Shown: positions 45,572-54,431 of the stretch, in pieces
Layout of the letters: each line of letters starts with the position of its first letter
How positions within the stretch are numbered: position 1 is the stretch's first letter
Notes under the pieces: model-generated
Told to the model about the DNA's origin: nothing
Database searches by the model: none
Seen by the model: the letters and a program-made list of their open reading frames with translations, nothing else
Position numbers and translations under genes: made by a program
Virus record (IMG/VR): IMGVR_UViG_3300040959_000745
Location: 21,551-85,550 of that record
Origin: a virus
Direction: 5' to 3' (one strand)
Length of the DNA stretch: 64,000 bases

Positions 45572-45805
45572 ATGCAAGAAAGTATAAAAAGAATAGGAGA
45601 TAAATGGGTTGTTTATCCTAAAAAAGGCGGGAGCAGACTCGGAACTCACTCCTCTAAAGAAAAAGCACAAAAACAACTATCTGCTATAGAAATAAGTAAA
45701 AAAGAAAGAGGTGTAAAAGAATACATCAAACAAAGAATGGTAGATGTAAAAGATAAGAGATTGTTCTTAGAAAGATTATTAGAAAAATGTAAATGTAAAA
45801 ATTAA
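45572..45805 (+). CDS. Small basic phage protein
   Basis: 77 residues, basic. VVYPKKGGSRLGTHSSKEKA then QKQLSAIEISKKE is a motif often seen in small phage virion or accessory proteins. The C terminus ends CKCKN. Function unknown. Confidence 0.55.
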   Translation: MQESIKRIGDKWVVYPKKGGSRLGTHSSKEKAQKQLSAIEISKKERGVKEYIKQRMVDVKDKRLFLERLLEKCKCKN

Positions 45806-45808
45806 ATT

Positions 45809-46000
45809 ATGGATGATAGACAATTTGAACAATGGTCTACAGGGTTTATAGCCTTATTAGTATTAACCCTTATTATATACACTATAAAAAGAATGACCAA
45901 TACTTTTGTAAATATCTCTTTTGTAGAAATATGGGGGTCATTGGTAATACTACTAAATATAGTATCTGGTCTTTTGATTTTACAAAAAAAAGAAGAATGA
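45809..46000 (+). CDS. Two-helix membrane protein
   Basis: 63 residues with two transmembrane helices (TGFIALLVLTLIIYTI and IWGSLVILLNIVSGLLIL) and a charged end. It precedes the large gene at 46023 and, more remotely, the amidase, so a holin role is conceivable. An overlapping frame from 45832 is a shadow. Confidence 0.5.
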   Translation: MDDRQFEQWSTGFIALLVLTLIIYTIKRMTNTFVNISFVEIWGSLVILLNIVSGLLILQKKEE

Positions 46001-46022
46001 TATTTATAGATAAACCATTTGA

Positions 46023-47885
46023 ATGTGGAATCTATTTAAAGCTCAGCTTATGGCTGAGTATTCTCCTACAACCTACCTTATAAAAGACCTAAACAAGTTA
46101 GGTAGACATGGGAGGTATATAGAGCCATTATATCAAAGACATATAGACATCACATCTGGAGGGAGACTATTGCCAAGAATAGGACTCCCTCAAGCTTTTG
46201 AGTACTACTTTAAAGCTGTTGCTATAGCTAATAGATTTGGACTTAGCGACAATAACCCAAACTTATCTAACCAACTAAAGATACAGCACTTAGCTTACTG
46301 GACTGGTAGAATAATAGACAGTCCTACAGCCATAGTTATAACATTATTTCCTGGTATATGGACTGATATCTTTTTTAAACCTAACTTTTTACCTAGTGCT
46401 AAGAAATGGATAGACGCATTAAGTTTGTCTATGTACTTACAAAAGTGTAGTGTATTAGGCATAAGAATAAGTAAAGTACCTCCTTTTATAGTAACTCCTT
46501 GGTCTGGATTTATGTACAAAAGTTTAGATGGAGGACTTTCTTTAGGCTCTATTGTAGGGTCTATTCTAGATCAGTTTAATTTAACACTTGATGTATTTAG
46601 TGCTATTGTGTATAGAGGAGATACTTCTGTACTGAACCCCTTAAAACCCATATATGCTAATGCTATAAATTCTGTACTGACTCCTGAAGTTTACGAGTTA
46701 GCTAACTCTATACCAAATTTATACGGACAGGATTTTAACGGTATAGATTTGTCTGTGGGAGGTAATAATAAACCTGTAGAAGGAGTAATACTAAATTCTT
46801 TTGAAAGTATATGTAAAGGATTTCTATCTCAGTATGCTACTGCCTCTTCTGGTGGAGGTTTCTTCTCCGCAGAAAATCCAAGACCAAACCTAACTATACT
46901 TGTTGGAGTTATAGGTTTAGAACAAGAGAAAAAAGAATGGATAAACCAATATAGAAAAGGTATTACTGTAATATCTTATAATGAGTTAAGAAGACCTTTA
47001 GCCCAGGAGTATTATGAAAGATGGAGGCCAGGCAATAGAGGGCCTTACAGGTTAAGATACCCCTACGATGATGAGTTTGCGGAATATAACTTCTTTTCTG
47101 GAGAGAATATAACATACTCATACACTTCGAGAAGATATGGCATAGGGATATCTTTTTCCGATTATATAAGATATAGAGACCCTTTATTTGATATTACTAT
47201 GAAAAAAGCGGAAGATATGATCTATGAGCTTCTTATAGCAGGCCAACCAGTCGTATTTGACGCTAGAAATTTGGAGCGAGAAGACAGAAACAGACTACAG
47301 ACAAACTTAAAAAGACGAATAGAATCAAAGATACAATCAGATTTTTTAGATGAATTTAATTTACTTATAGATGAAAGATATTATAATAGAAGTCAATGGA
47401 CAGAAGAGCAGAGACAAGAATACGATAAAAGAATAAGAGAGCTATTAGGAGTAACCTTTTCTATGAAAATATTTGATTATGAAGATATTTTTGCTGGAGA
47501 TTTAGACTTCTTTAACTTCACAGAACTAAGAGAGTCAGAGTTAATAGATCAAGAGATAGTAAGTTCTTTATTACAAGATAATACTTTTATATCAGAGTTA
47601 GCAGAGTTTCAGCAAAACTCTCCAAATATAGAATCCTATAAAGAGTATCCAAGAGATAACAACAAAGCAGCTTATCTAAAAAAATTACTATATAATAAAG
47701 TTATAGAAAATTACGATACTGAATACTTAAAAGAAGAAGGTATAAATGAAAGTTATGATCCAAGATTAATTAGACTTATAGTAGACACTCAAATAAGAAG
47801 ATTTCAAGATGACAAAAGAGATAGAGAGAGATCTATAGAGAATCCTAGAGCATATAGAGATAATTATTCATTAATAACAATATAA
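46023..47885 (+). CDS. Large hypothetical, probably structural protein
   Basis: 620 residues, no recognised domain. The N-terminal half is neutral and hydrophobic in places, while the last 200 residues are strongly charged and helical. Many Arg-Tyr and Arg-Pro pairs in the middle (RPGNRGPYRLRYPYDDEFAE). The position just before the endolysin and near the baseplate module suggests a virion component. That is inference from location only. Confidence 0.6.
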   Translation: MWNLFKAQLMAEYSPTTYLIKDLNKLGRHGRYIEPLYQRHIDITSGGRLLPRIGLPQAFEYYFKAVAIANRFGLSDNNPNLSNQLKIQHLAYWTGRIIDSPTAIVITLFPGIWTDIFFKPNFLPSAKKWIDALSLSMYLQKCSVLGIRISKVPPFIVTPWSGFMYKSLDGGLSLGSIVGSILDQFNLTLDVFSAIVYRGDTSVLNPLKPIYANAINSVLTPEVYELANSIPNLYGQDFNGIDLSVGGNNKPVEGVILNSFESICKGFLSQYATASSGGGFFSAENPRPNLTILVGVIGLEQEKKEWINQYRKGITVISYNELRRPLAQEYYERWRPGNRGPYRLRYPYDDEFAEYNFFSGENITYSYTSRRYGIGISFSDYIRYRDPLFDITMKKAEDMIYELLIAGQPVVFDARNLEREDRNRLQTNLKRRIESKIQSDFLDEFNLLIDERYYNRSQWTEEQRQEYDKRIRELLGVTFSMKIFDYEDIFAGDLDFFNFTELRESELIDQEIVSSLLQDNTFISELAEFQQNSPNIESYKEYPRDNNKAAYLKKLLYNKVIENYDTEYLKEEGINESYDPRLIRLIVDTQIRRFQDDKRDRERSIENPRAYRDNYSLITI

Positions 47886-47888
47886 GAA

Positions 47889-48782
47889 ATGTATTACAGA
47901 TTTGGATCAAAAGGAGATAAAGTAAGAGAAATACAAATAGCTTTAAAACTACACGTTGACGGTATTTACGGTAGAATGACAGAAGCTGCGGTAAAAAACT
48001 TTCAGATAAAAAATGGAATGCATCCTGATGGAGTAGCTTCTCCAGATGTACTGAACTTACTACTAGGAGATAACTATACTACCGACACTCTAGAAAGTTT
48101 CTATAAGGAAGGTAATTTTATAAGAAGATGGTTAAGGGAAGGGGAGTATACAGAAGAACCTGTAAAGAAAGAATACATATTCTTACACCATACAGCAGGC
48201 AGCTACCACCCTTTTTACACAATTGATGGTTGGGAGAGAGATAAAAGAGGAAGAGTGGCTACTGAGTTTGTTATTGGAGGCAGGTCCTTTTTAGGTACAA
48301 ATGACTATGACGGTCTTATAGTACAAGCATTTCCAGATGATTGCTGGGCATATCATTTAGGAGTTCCTAACCAGTACTTAGAAAAATACTCGGTAGGTAT
48401 AGAGATATGTAATTTTGGTAAATTAACCGAAAAAGAAGGTAAATATTTTAACTATTTAGGGCAGGAAGTACCAGAAGATCAAGTTTGTGTACTAAAAGAA
48501 GAATATAGAGGGAGTAAATACTATCATAACTACACAGAAAAGCAGATAGTAGCACTTGAGAGACTTATTAAGTTCTTAGCAGATAAACACTCAATAGACC
48601 TAGAAAAAGGTCTAAAAACATGGCTAAAAACGTTTTCTCCTACTATTGCCTTTGATTTTTACTCAGATGCTATACAAGGTAAGGTAAAAGGACTTTTATC
48701 GCATACAAATGTCAGAAAAGGTCACGAGAAGCAAGACATATATCCACATCCAGGAATACTAGATATGCTTAATAGATTATGA
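47889..48782 (+). CDS. N-acetylmuramoyl-L-alanine amidase (endolysin)
   Basis: 297 residues. Residues 5-60 are a peptidoglycan-binding repeat (VDGIYGRMTEAAVKNFQIKN). Residues 95-290 form an Amidase_2 domain: first zinc ligand in FLHHTAGS (H100/H101), then CWAYHLGVPNQYLEKYSVGI and LSHTNVRKGHEKQDIYPHPG with the remaining ligand and the K-x-D-P-G-like loop. It cuts the bond between muramic acid and the stem peptide at lysis or entry. It converges with the next, leftward gene, overlapping it by 6 bp. Confidence 0.88.
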   Translation: MYYRFGSKGDKVREIQIALKLHVDGIYGRMTEAAVKNFQIKNGMHPDGVASPDVLNLLLGDNYTTDTLESFYKEGNFIRRWLREGEYTEEPVKKEYIFLHHTAGSYHPFYTIDGWERDKRGRVATEFVIGGRSFLGTNDYDGLIVQAFPDDCWAYHLGVPNQYLEKYSVGIEICNFGKLTEKEGKYFNYLGQEVPEDQVCVLKEEYRGSKYYHNYTEKQIVALERLIKFLADKHSIDLEKGLKTWLKTFSPTIAFDFYSDAIQGKVKGLLSHTNVRKGHEKQDIYPHPGILDMLNRL

Positions 48783-49202
48783 TATACCTTTAACTAAATG
48801 ATCTTCTATATACTTTATAATCATTTTTATATCTTTTATAGAATAAAACTCTCCTATAATTTCACCATCAGCATATAGCAGGTAGGTTTTCTTATTATTT
48901 CTAATTAAACCTTCTGCAATTCTTAAATCTACACCATTTACATTCTTTTGGGCGATAGGGTTGTCATAGTTAAACGCCTTCTGTCTAATATCGTCTTTTC
49001 TTCTCCCAAAAAAATTAGAGACATCTCCATCAACATAGTTTGCTTCTATTTCCTTTTGAAGCTCTTCGGCTTCTTTTTTATCTAAAAACTTCCCCTTTAC
49101 CGTATTGTCTAAAGCTGGTAATGCTATATTTTTTAATTGTTCAACTTTATTTTCTGTTAGAAGAATTTTTATGTTGGTAGGAAGTAGTTCTTTTAGTTTC
49201 AT
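48777..49202 (-). CDS. Hypothetical protein with leader, leftward
   Basis: 141 residues. The start MKLKELLPTNIKILLTENK matches the common leader with an LTE site. The body is helical and charged with VDLRIAEGLIRNNKKTYLLY. It is encoded on the minus strand with Hsp20 and two others. If packaged, it shows the leader system is not confined to one operon. Function unknown. Confidence 0.5.
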   Translation of the reverse strand: MKLKELLPTNIKILLTENKVEQLKNIALPALDNTVKGKFLDKKEAEELQKEIEANYVDGDVSNFFGRRKDDIRQKAFNYDNPIAQKNVNGVDLRIAEGLIRNNKKTYLLYADGEIIGEFYSIKDIKMIIKYIEDHLVKGIS

Positions 49203-49231
49203 TTTATTTTAAGATAGCCGAGACTTGTTAA

Positions 49232-49654
49232 TTACTCAGATTTTATACTAATTTGTTTTGGTTGCTGACTTTCTTTATAAGGTATAGTAATACTTAAAAT
49301 ACCTTTGGATAGTTTAGCTTCTAGTTTTTCTAAATCATATCTTCCAGATAGCTTATACCCTAAATCGAAAGAACGTTGTACAATAGACCTTACAATATAA
49401 TTAACATCTTCGCCAATTTTTGGCTTATCGTATTTTATACGTAAGGTATCTGCTGTTACTGTAATGGTAATATCCTCTAACTCTGCTCCTACACAAGCTA
49501 GTTGTAGTTGCAACCCCTCATCAGATTGGATTAAGTCAATAGGATAATTAATGTTGTTTTCTTTTACTGATAGATAATCAGCTTTTTGGTCGAAAAAATT
49601 CTTCAAGAAAACATCAACAGAAGAAAAAGGTACGGAATTTACTTTTCTAATCAT
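49232..49654 (-). CDS. Hsp20/alpha-crystallin small heat shock protein
   Basis: 140 residues. The alpha-crystallin domain is visible from YPIDLIQSDEGLQLQLACVG to LEKLEAKLSKGILSITIPYK (A-x-x-x-(N/K)-G-(V/I)-L motif). sHsps hold unfolding proteins in soluble oligomers. T4-like phages often carry one, perhaps to aid virion assembly. Monocistronic layout upstream: TATAAATA on the plus strand at 49720-49727 reads TATTTATA on its own strand. Confidence 0.85.
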   Translation of the reverse strand: MIRKVNSVPFSSVDVFLKNFFDQKADYLSVKENNINYPIDLIQSDEGLQLQLACVGAELEDITITVTADTLRIKYDKPKIGEDVNYIVRSIVQRSFDLGYKLSGRYDLEKLEAKLSKGILSITIPYKESQQPKQISIKSE

Positions 49655-49729
49655 TTCTAATAGTTTTGTGCCTCCTAAGATGGCAGTTAATAAATAAAAT
49701 GCTCGGCTATCTTATTTACTATAAATATA

Positions 49730-50233
49730 CTAATTTAAGCACAAATCCTGCTCTAATTGACCTAAAAACTCGTATTTTACATAATACTTATGGTTAAAAC
49801 CTTTAGGTCTTTCTTGGTTTTTAGATTTTAAAAAGAATATTCCTTTTAAAAATAGATTTCTGTGTACAAATTTTTTTATTTCTTCTTCTGAATTTGAACT
49901 TAAATGTATCTCCCTATCCATGTGGTTTACTATGGCCACTACTGCGTCCGTATCTTTAGGAGTACCTTTTGTTCTAATATTCAAAATATCATCTATTTGA
50001 TCCAGATTAAAATCGTCATTAAGTAAATCTTCTGACTTGTCTAAACCAGAATCATCTAAATCATCTTCAGAATATTCAGGATCGAACATATCAAATATTA
50101 TCTCATGGCCATCAACTAAATCTAACAGAGAGTCTAATTCCCCAGCCATTATTTTTTGAACAACTATTATTTTAGACTCGTCTTCAAGATTCATGTAAAA
50201 CGTGAAGAAATCAGAATAATCATAGTCTTTCAT
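49730..50233 (-). CDS. Hypothetical very acidic protein, leftward
   Basis: 167 residues with an Asp/Glu-rich middle (DPEYSEDDLDDSGLDKSEDL) and a more basic C-terminal third. It shares 1 bp with the upstream minus-strand gene, so the two form an operon. The acidic block could be a DNA mimic or a chaperone-type tail. No family recognised. Confidence 0.6.
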   Translation of the reverse strand: MKDYDYSDFFTFYMNLEDESKIIVVQKIMAGELDSLLDLVDGHEIIFDMFDPEYSEDDLDDSGLDKSEDLLNDDFNLDQIDDILNIRTKGTPKDTDAVVAIVNHMDREIHLSSNSEEEIKKFVHRNLFLKGIFFLKSKNQERPKGFNHKYYVKYEFLGQLEQDLCLN

Positions 50234-50505
50234 TATATTTCGAATTTAAGTATATTAGGAAGATATTCAGGATCTCTATAATTAGCTTGAGTTTCGTTTG
50301 ATAGGTTAGTGGTTATTTTTTTTACAATATTAGCGTAAGATTTAACCACATAGCCTTTCTTCTCTTTACTGTCACTCAAAGCTAAAAAAACTGTCCCTTT
50401 TTCAGATACAACATCGTACTTTTTAATTTTATTAGTATAATAAGTTTTAAAAATAAGACCTAGTTCATAGGATTTTGTTATAGGGTTTTTAAATATTACT
50501 TTCAT
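50233..50505 (-). CDS. Hypothetical basic protein, leftward
   Basis: 90 residues, basic, beta-rich (KKYDVVSEKGTVFLALSDSK). First gene of the leftward cluster. It lies opposite the rightward baseplate region across a 348-bp divergent spacer. Confidence 0.6.
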   Translation of the reverse strand: MKVIFKNPITKSYELGLIFKTYYTNKIKKYDVVSEKGTVFLALSDSKEKKGYVVKSYANIVKKITTNLSNETQANYRDPEYLPNILKFEI

Positions 50506-50853
50506 TTTCGTATATTAATTTTTTGTTAATTCTAATAGTTAGTATTGTTTTTTTAAATTTTTTTTTGTAACTTCGCAGAAAATTTGACTTGTATAAATTA
50601 CTCAACTATAAATATAAAAACATAAAAATAGTTACATAAAAACTTAAACTAAAAACTAAAACTTAACATAAAAACTAATAACTATAAAAAGTAAATATAA
50701 TAAAAAATAAATAAAAAACTAAACTTTGGCAAAGTTACAATTGCTAGGTAGGCGTACTCTATCTTTAATTTTTTTGAAATTTTATGCATATTTTTTTAAT
50801 ACTGAATTGTAAAATATTATTATCTTTATATTTATTTATATAAAAAGAAAACT
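50506..50853. promoter_or_regulatory. Divergent intergenic region with palindrome
   Basis: A-rich spacer between leftward (50505) and rightward (50854) genes. It holds long runs of AAAACTAAAAAC-type sequence and one clear palindrome, AACTTTG-G-CAAAGTT (50722-50736), a candidate operator. A TATTTATA octamer at 50833-50840 sits 13 bp before the rightward start. No gene is seen. Confidence 0.5.
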
Positions 50854-51039
50854 ATGAGTAGTGCAAAAGATACCTATAGAGGTAATGCTGAACATAAACT
50901 TAGTGAGATTAAAGATCAAGTAGCTATGATAAAGAGACAGGTAGAGAGAGGATCTTTAACTGAAGTTCAACTAAAACAGAGACTTGACTCTCTACTTAAA
51001 GACTTAGATCAAACAACTTTTTTATTATCCTTGACTTAG
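50854..51039 (+). CDS. Small coiled-coil protein
   Basis: 61 residues, one long helix (EHKLSEIKDQVAMIKRQVER onward) with heptad spacing. It starts 13 bp after TATTTATA and 4 bp before the next gene. Probably a partner of the coiled-coil membrane protein that follows. Confidence 0.55.
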   Translation: MSSAKDTYRGNAEHKLSEIKDQVAMIKRQVERGSLTEVQLKQRLDSLLKDLDQTTFLLSLT

Positions 51040-51043
51040 TATA

Positions 51044-52326
51044 ATGTTTAAGAAGAACTTAATTCTAGTATTAGTAGTAGTTTCTGCACTAACTATATCT
51101 GGTGCTGCTGCTTATTTTTCTGTTTACGGTTTATCTAAACTATTTGCTGGAGCTGGTATATCTGTAGTAATTATGGCTTCTGTATTAGAAGCTTCTAAAC
51201 TAATAACTGCATTTGCACTTCATGATAGAAGGGATGATTTACCTAAATTAGTAAGAGTTTATTTGTCGATTGCTGTAGCTGTTTTGATGATTATTACTTC
51301 TGCTGGTATATACGGATTTTTGTCTAATGCTTACCAAGTAACAGCAACTGCTAATACTATTGTAGAGAAAGAAGTAGGAATTATTAACGCTAGAGTAGAT
51401 AATTTAAACACTAGATTATCTGATGCTCAATCTGAAAGAGAGAGTATTGTAAACGATATAAACCAATTAAGACAAGGTCTATCTTCTGGTACACAGATCT
51501 CGTACATAGATAAAGAGTCTGGGGAAAGGATAACTACTACTTCTTCTGCTACTCGAAAATCTTTAGAGAATCAACTAGAAGATGCTGTAGCAAGACGAGA
51601 TATTGTGTCTTCTAAAATAGAAGATCTTTCTACTCAAATAGACTCTTTGAAGATAGGTATTTTAGAAAAACAATCTAATAATGAAGCTGCTGCTGAGTTA
51701 GGTCCTTTAATTTACCTTTCTAAAATTACTGGATTAGAAATGGATACTGTTATTAATTATTTTATTTTAATGATTATCTTTGTATTCGATCCATTAGCTA
51801 TTACTTTAGTTATTTCTATAAGTTATCTGTCTAATTCATCAAAAAATAAAGTTAAAAATTTTGCTATCGGTGTAGATAATAGTATATTAAACGAAGTTTT
51901 TAAGACAGATAAAAATTCTAAAGAAGAGGAGATAATAAATACATTTAACGATATACAAAAAACTAAACCCAAAACGTTAAAAAGAAAGCCAAGAGTAATT
52001 AATACTAAAAAAGATACTATAAAAACTGCACCAACTAAAAAAGTTGCGGAGAAGAACCAAACAACAGACGAAAAAAAAAAGAAGTAAAAAATTATAAAGT
52101 AAGTTTAGTAAATAAGACAGTACCTAAGTTTGAGATAGTAGATAATGGCCACAAAGTTTTAAGAAAGCATAATGTAGAAGAAGTAATAATAGAGCCTTTA
52201 TATGATGATAACTTCATAACAGATGAAACAATTAAGGACAGTTATGCGTTATTAGCACCTAAAGACTTTGAGAGCATGACAGATGAAGATATAAAGAATT
52301 GGTATAGAAAAAATAAAAGTAAGTAA
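51044..52326 (+). CDS. Four-helix membrane/coiled-coil protein, probable -1 frameshift extension
   Basis: The zero frame ends at 52087 (347 residues). Transmembrane helices are near residues 4-26, 35-57, 65-92 and 225-255. A coiled coil of about 100 residues lies between the third and fourth (ARVDNLNTRLSDAQSERESI). A run of ten A ending in the heptamer A-AAA-AAG (52075-52081) precedes the stop. A -1 slip there reads on for 81 codons (EVKNYKVSLVNKTVPKFEIV...) to 52326, in a frame that has no start of its own. Two products are likely, 347 and about 427 residues. Function unknown; related membrane proteins occur in large phages. Confidence 0.6.
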
Positions 52327-52349
52327 TTTTTAACCAAACATAAATAGTT

Positions 52350-53069
52350 ATGAATGAGCAACAAGTTTTAGACGTTAAGGAAAAGTTTAGGAAACTTATG
52401 GGATATGCAAAAGAGTATATTCCTGAAAGGTTCGAACTAATCTATCAGATGCACACTGGTTTTGGAAGTAGAATTTTAACTGCTCCAGCTAGTTCTATTG
52501 ATTATTATCATAATGCTTTTCCTGGTGGTTACATAGACCATGTCTTAAGAGTGGTAGAGTTTTCTATGAATCTTTACAACTTTTATGTAGAAAATGGCAT
52601 GTCTGTAAAAGGCTTTACCAAAGAAAACTTAGTTTTTGTTGCTATGCACCATGATTTGGGCAAGTTAGGTTTTCCAGGAGAAGGTAGGGAGAAGTACTTA
52701 CCTAATGATTCTGAGTGGCATAGAAAAAATCTAGGTAAAGTGTATAAGCACAATGAGAACATTCCTTTTGCTTTAGTTCAAGATTTATCCTTGTATTTAC
52801 TGCAAAAAAGTGGAATAAGCATGTGTTTTGAAGAGTTTTTAGCTATAAAAATACATGATGGTTTATATGATGATACAAATAAACCTTACTTTATAAGTAG
52901 GACTGAGAGTGCTGGATTAAGAAGCAATCTCCCTTATATAGTCCATACTGCCGATTTAATGGCTTCTAAGCACGAGTACTCTATGTGGAAAGACTCTAAC
53001 AACCCAGAAACAGAGAAACAGGAAGAAGAGTCTGCTGTTGAGTTTTTTAAGAAAATATTCGAACAATGA
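52350..53069 (+). CDS. HD-domain phosphohydrolase
   Basis: 239 residues. HD-domain metal ligands are seen in order: YIDHVLRV (H64), AMHHDLGKLG (H101, D102), IKIHDGLYD (H169) and VHTADLMA (D202). Family members hydrolyse nucleotides, ppGpp or cyclic dinucleotides. The overall layout (FPGGYIDHVLRVVEFSMNLY, then HHDLGKLGFPG) matches phage-encoded HD proteins. Degrading host second messengers is a possible role. It overlaps the next gene by ATGA. Confidence 0.82.
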   Translation: MNEQQVLDVKEKFRKLMGYAKEYIPERFELIYQMHTGFGSRILTAPASSIDYYHNAFPGGYIDHVLRVVEFSMNLYNFYVENGMSVKGFTKENLVFVAMHHDLGKLGFPGEGREKYLPNDSEWHRKNLGKVYKHNENIPFALVQDLSLYLLQKSGISMCFEEFLAIKIHDGLYDDTNKPYFISRTESAGLRSNLPYIVHTADLMASKHEYSMWKDSNNPETEKQEEESAVEFFKKIFEQ

Positions 53070-53392
53070 TCCTTTACGTACTTAGTTTAATATTGGTTAT
53101 TCTTGTTTATGTTATATATGTGTCTCAAGTAAGACTCTATAAGTATAAAAACTTATTAAATGAGTCTTATCTTGAGTCTGAAAATCTATTGGATTTTATT
53201 TCTGAAATTAATAGAAGATTATATGAAGATTATAAAGCTTTGAAAGAAGTGGATAGGAGAGGCTCTTTCGAGTCAGATGACGAGGTAGGTTTTGTTTTTA
53301 CAAATATTAAAAAAACAGTAGAGGATTCTTACATATTTGTTAACAAATACCTCAAGCAAGAATCTGATGCCGAAAAAGAAAAAGAAGAATAA
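53066..53392 (+). CDS. Membrane-anchored hypothetical protein
   Basis: 108 residues. One N-terminal transmembrane helix (LYVLSLILVILVYVIYVS) and a charged helical tail. It is coupled to the HD gene by ATGA and overlaps the sigma-like gene by 26 bp. Could anchor a partner at the membrane. No family. Confidence 0.55.
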   Translation: MILYVLSLILVILVYVIYVSQVRLYKYKNLLNESYLESENLLDFISEINRRLYEDYKALKEVDRRGSFESDDEVGFVFTNIKKTVEDSYIFVNKYLKQESDAEKEKEE

Positions 53393-54050
53393 TCAGTACT
53401 TTACTTTAGATGTAGATGATGCAATAGAAAAGTATAACAGTTCTCAAAACGATTATGAAAAGAATAGAATCTATGTAACCAGGATTTATCCTGCATTTGA
53501 TAAGTTATCAGAAAATTTAATAAACACTTACAAATGTCCTTACATAGATTCTTCTTTTGAAGACCTAAAACACGATTTAGTATCCTTTCTAACAGAGAAA
53601 TTAGATAAATTCTCTAGAGGTTCTGGTAAAGCTTACTCTTATTATACTAGAACTGGAATCAATTACCTTATAGCTAGAAACAATAAAAATTACGCTCTTA
53701 CCAAAAAAAGAGAAGAAGTAGATGTAGACTTAGCTGATGAAGAAAGAGATTTAGTCAGTGAAGCCTATGAAGACTCTTTTAGAGAGTCTTTAGACTCTTT
53801 TATGTCTGAATGGATAGAGTATGTAGACAGCAAATTAGATATATTATTCGATAACCAAGAGGAGAAGGCTATTGCCGATTCTGTTTTGGAGTTATTTAGA
53901 TTAAGGAAGACAATGGATCATTTTTCTAAGAAATCTTTATATCTATTAATAAGGGAGAGGACTCAATTAAAGACTCAAAAAATAACAACTGTAGTAAATA
54001 TTTTAAAAGAAAACTTCTTTCATAGGTTTAATGATTATCAAAACAGATAA
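53367..54050 (+). CDS. Likely late RNA polymerase sigma factor (gp55-like)
   Basis: 227 residues from the ATG at 53367 (MPKKKKKNNQYFTLD). An ATG 30 bp earlier is in frame but deeper in the preceding gene. FEDLKHDLVSFLTEKLDKFS and GKAYSYYTRTGINYLIARNN match the region-2 core of T4 gp55-type and related phage sigma factors (F-D-x-x-K-G-x-A-Y-x-Y ... A-x-N-Y-L-I). Such factors direct RNA polymerase to late promoters. The TATTTATA sites of this window are the natural candidate targets. Confidence 0.6.
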   Translation: MPKKKKKNNQYFTLDVDDAIEKYNSSQNDYEKNRIYVTRIYPAFDKLSENLINTYKCPYIDSSFEDLKHDLVSFLTEKLDKFSRGSGKAYSYYTRTGINYLIARNNKNYALTKKREEVDVDLADEERDLVSEAYEDSFRESLDSFMSEWIEYVDSKLDILFDNQEEKAIADSVLELFRLRKTMDHFSKKSLYLLIRERTQLKTQKITTVVNILKENFFHRFNDYQNR

Positions 54051-54053
54051 AAT

Positions 54054-54431
54054 ATGGACGATCCTAAAGATGTAGATTTATTTGATGGTGTTACCTTTTC
54101 TGATTTAATGAAGGATATCTACTATAACAGTAAAATTAAACAGAAAAAAATAGAAGATCTTATAGATCAACTAACTCCTATGATGACTAACTTATCGGAT
54201 GTAGTTCTTACTGCTCCTTTAATAAAAGATTATCTTGATATAGGAGTTAAAAACGATGACCATTTATTAAAACTAGCTTCTGTAGTTCAAAGGTACTCAG
54301 CTAACGCTGCTAAATCTAACAATTCTGAACTAATGTTATTAAGTGAGGATGAGAAGTTACAATTGATGGAATTGGCTGAACAAGAGGTCAAACAATTAAA
54401 CACTTCAAATGATATTAGCGGAAGTAGTTGA
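54054..54431 (+). CDS. Hypothetical protein of the baseplate operon
   Basis: 125 residues, helical, starting MDDPKDVDLFDGVTFSDLMK. The middle (LIDQLTPMMTNLSDVVLTAP) and the register of the helices recall small T4-like phage proteins placed before the baseplate genes. It overlaps the next gene by 23 bp. Function unknown. Confidence 0.6.
   Translation: MDDPKDVDLFDGVTFSDLMKDIYYNSKIKQKKIEDLIDQLTPMMTNLSDVVLTAPLIKDYLDIGVKNDDHLLKLASVVQRYSANAAKSNNSELMLLSEDEKLQLMELAEQEVKQLNTSNDISGSS

Noticed and set aside
45832-46083. 83-codon frame overlapping the two-helix membrane gene
   Set aside because: Overlaps the better 45809-46000 gene and the start of the 46023 gene; composition unlike a real protein.
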